A stretch of 64,000 nucleotides of DNA, from positions 47,738 to 111,737 of the forward strand of contig JADJZJ010000004.1 in NCBI GenBank assembly GCA_016715765.1, written 5' to 3'. Each line of letters begins with the position of its first letter. Positions within the stretch are counted from its first letter, which is position 1. The translations under genes and the position numbers were made by a program. Shown piece after piece: positions 62,244 to 64,000 of this stretch. Source of the DNA: Opitutaceae bacterium. Its GTDB lineage: Bacteria; Verrucomicrobiota; Verrucomicrobiia; Opitutales; Opitutaceae. A model generated the notes under the pieces. It was not told where the DNA came from. It saw only the letters and a program-made list of their open reading frames with translations, and made no database searches.

Positions 62244-63998
62244 ATGCACAGTTTCTCCGAGCAATGTCTCGATATGGCCCGCTCAATGCTGGCCCACAAT
62301 CTCGACTCCATCCAACCCGACGGCACCATCGTTCCGACCAACGGCGAAGCCTCCCGTCCCGATGAGCCCGGACATGTCGCCTTCGCCCTCGGCGAATTCT
62401 ATCGCGCCACCGGCGAAACCACCCTCAAGGGCCATGACCTGATCGACCTCGCGGCCCGCTGCATCACGGCCCAGATGTTCACCGAGCCCGCCGCGGAAAA
62501 CGGCCTCGCCTACGCCGCCCTCGGCCTCCTGGCCTTCGGCCCCTCCAAGGAGCGCAATCCCGTCTGGGAGCGCCTGGTCGAGGAAACCAAGCAGCGCATC
62601 GACAAGTCCCTCCTCCACCGCAGCGACTACGACAACCACTGGCAGGCGTTCAACATCGCCAAGGCCGTGGCCCGCTACTCGTTCGGCCTGTCCAAGAAGG
62701 ACGAGACCTCGCGCCTGATCGAGCGCATGGTGGAACGCATCAACCAGACCAGCTCCACCGGCTACTTCGACGACTCGGTCCACGGCTTCGGCGGCAACTT
62801 CAACCTCTACGGCGTGATGAACTTCGTGTTCATCCGCTCCGCCCTGCAGCTCCACGCCAACAGCGGCGTGCGCGACCGCAAGCTCCCCACCCTCCGCACC
62901 TACGCCGAGAAATACATCAAGATGATGCCCGACCTCGTGCGGGCGGACGGCCTCGGCTGGGCCTTCGGCCGCGCCGCCGGCGCCTACGGCCAGATGCACT
63001 GCATCAGCCTGGTCCTCCAGGGCCTGCGCGACGGCTGGATCACCGACGACCAGAAGGTCCGTTATTTCGACATCCTGCGGAAGCTGTTCATGTTCTTCTA
63101 CGAGACCTATCTCGACCAGGAACAGGGTTTCCTCGACCTGCGCGATGCCGAGCGCACCGCGTATTCGCACCACACCACGCGCATGGCGAATTTCGACGCC
63201 GCCCGCTACCTCTGCCAGTGGTCGCGTCTCGCCAAGACCGTCTCGATGCCCCCCGGCCCGCCCAAGGTCGAGGCGCCCCGCACCAGCGGCCGCTTTGTCA
63301 TCTTCGACAAGAGCAACCGCAAGGAGCAGGGCCTCTTCCTCTACCGCGACGCCGCCAGCGGCCTGCACGCGCAGATCCCGCTCATCAGCTGCGGCAGCAC
63401 GCTGACCAGCGACGGCCTGCCCTTCCCGCACTGCCCGGGCATCTTCGACTGGCCCAACAACGTCTACCTGCCGATCATGCTGCCCGAGCTCACCTTCGGG
63501 GAGCACGTCACCCTGCCGGCCTTCTACGGCAAGAACTGCGTGACCGGTCTCGGCCTGCGCAACAGCTTCTATTTCCGTTACGAGCAGCCCGAGTTGATCA
63601 GCACCAAGGAGGAAATCATCAAGGGCATCGGCAGCGTGAAGGTCCAATGGAACTTCACCGGCAGCCAGATCAGCTGCGAGTTCGCCTACACGGTGCGCCA
63701 GCAGGTCACCCTCGACAAATTCCGCTACGTGCTCGCCCTCGCCGCGCCCCATTCGCACTACCACGTGAACGGCGCCCTGGCCCTCGGACCGCAGGGTCAC
63801 CGCTGCAGCGTGGCCAAGGATGACTTCCAGGCCACCTGGGGCGAGACCGAGATCGTGACCAACGATCCGACCTACCGCACCAACTACGGCAAGATCCACT
63901 ACCTCCAGAACCTGGTCCGCGACCACCCGCTCATCATGCGCCCCGGCCATGTCTACCGGCTCGCCGTGAATTTCGATCCCGACGTCACGAAGGTGTGA
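62244..63998 (+). CDS. Hypothetical protein, helical domain plus beta-rich C-terminal domain
   Basis: A 584-residue protein with no signal peptide. Residues 1-330 form repeated helix pairs suggestive of an alpha/alpha toroid (GHVAFALGEFYRATGE, SDYDNHWQAFNIAKAV, GYFDDSVHGFGGNFNLYGVMN, GWAFGRAAGAYGQMHC). Residues 350-584 are strand-rich (GRFVIFDKSNRKEQGLFLYRDAASG). This layout occurs in heparinase II/III-type lyases and unsaturated glucuronyl hydrolases, but I see no clear catalytic signature. It follows rho by 94 bases. Function unknown. Confidence 0.6.
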   Translation: MHSFSEQCLDMARSMLAHNLDSIQPDGTIVPTNGEASRPDEPGHVAFALGEFYRATGETTLKGHDLIDLAARCITAQMFTEPAAENGLAYAALGLLAFGPSKERNPVWERLVEETKQRIDKSLLHRSDYDNHWQAFNIAKAVARYSFGLSKKDETSRLIERMVERINQTSSTGYFDDSVHGFGGNFNLYGVMNFVFIRSALQLHANSGVRDRKLPTLRTYAEKYIKMMPDLVRADGLGWAFGRAAGAYGQMHCISLVLQGLRDGWITDDQKVRYFDILRKLFMFFYETYLDQEQGFLDLRDAERTAYSHHTTRMANFDAARYLCQWSRLAKTVSMPPGPPKVEAPRTSGRFVIFDKSNRKEQGLFLYRDAASGLHAQIPLISCGSTLTSDGLPFPHCPGIFDWPNNVYLPIMLPELTFGEHVTLPAFYGKNCVTGLGLRNSFYFRYEQPELISTKEEIIKGIGSVKVQWNFTGSQISCEFAYTVRQQVTLDKFRYVLALAAPHSHYHVNGALALGPQGHRCSVAKDDFQATWGETEIVTNDPTYRTNYGKIHYLQNLVRDHPLIMRPGHVYRLAVNFDPDVTKV

Positions 63999-64000
63999 TT

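Noticed and set aside
62283..63950. Long minus-strand reading frame opposite the unassigned protein after rho
   Set aside because: Low-complexity Val/Ala/Gly/Glu-rich product, as expected of antisense GC-rich DNA. The plus-strand frame has normal composition.

Overview
The window is GC-rich bacterial chromosome. The gene content fits Verrucomicrobiota, most likely an Opitutaceae-like soil or freshwater bacterium. Pointers are the pseudopilin cassette at 53.5-58.6 kb, which resembles the Verru_Chthon cassette proteins of that phylum, the large number of short palindromic intergenic repeats, and the carbohydrate-linked genes (CUT1-type ABC transporter, DUF4380, Gfo/Idh/MocA oxidoreductase). I see no rRNA operon, prophage, CRISPR array, integrase or transposase gene.

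Layout. 0-4 kb: quinone reductase and an ECF42-type sigma factor with its YCII (DGPF) partner, a DUF1428 gene and a DoxX-like membrane protein. 4-9 kb: envelope and small proteins, including a lipoprotein with a collagen-like stalk and an OmpA-like end, a dodecin, a DUF1264 (oil-body-associated family) protein and an entericidin-like peptide. 9-14 kb: aminotransferase, MalK/UgpC-type ATPase, LolA-like protein, SecG. 14.5-20.6 kb: a tightly coupled minus-strand run (aminotransferase, der, DUF4380, fmt, LysM protein, parB). 21-29.6 kb: ffh, a TPR protein, a Ski2-like helicase with DUF3516, greB, a beta-propeller and a YqeY protein. 29.9-32 kb: a two-gene alkylation-repair operon (Ada/AraC/AlkA fusion plus Ogt). 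32-40.7 kb: pfk-trpF, a DegT aminotransferase, a hemC-hemD fusion, ilvC, ilvN, tRNA-Val and asd, with an L,D-transpeptidase divergent from asd. 40.9-50 kb: P1B-4 metal ATPase, oxidoreductase, TPR lipoprotein and hydrolase, dinG, PP2C phosphatase. 50-53 kb: tRNA-Met and a sugar ABC transporter. 53.5-58.6 kb: six-gene pseudopilin cassette. 58.8-64 kb: acs, rho and a large unassigned protein.

The most distinctive property is a dense set of at least eight unrelated palindromic repeat families between genes. One is modular, with outer arms, a GC-rich inner arm and a purine-rich spacer. It appears in many states from full length to a single arm. In one place it supplies the 3' end and stop codon of ogt, and in another a single arm forms the terminator after the MalK-like gene. 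A different palindrome sits in frame inside the neighbouring alkA-type gene.

Three genes (pfk, the metal ATPase and the first sugar permease) are each broken by what looks like loss of one base in a homopolymer. This suggests uncorrected sequencing errors more than genuine pseudogenes.
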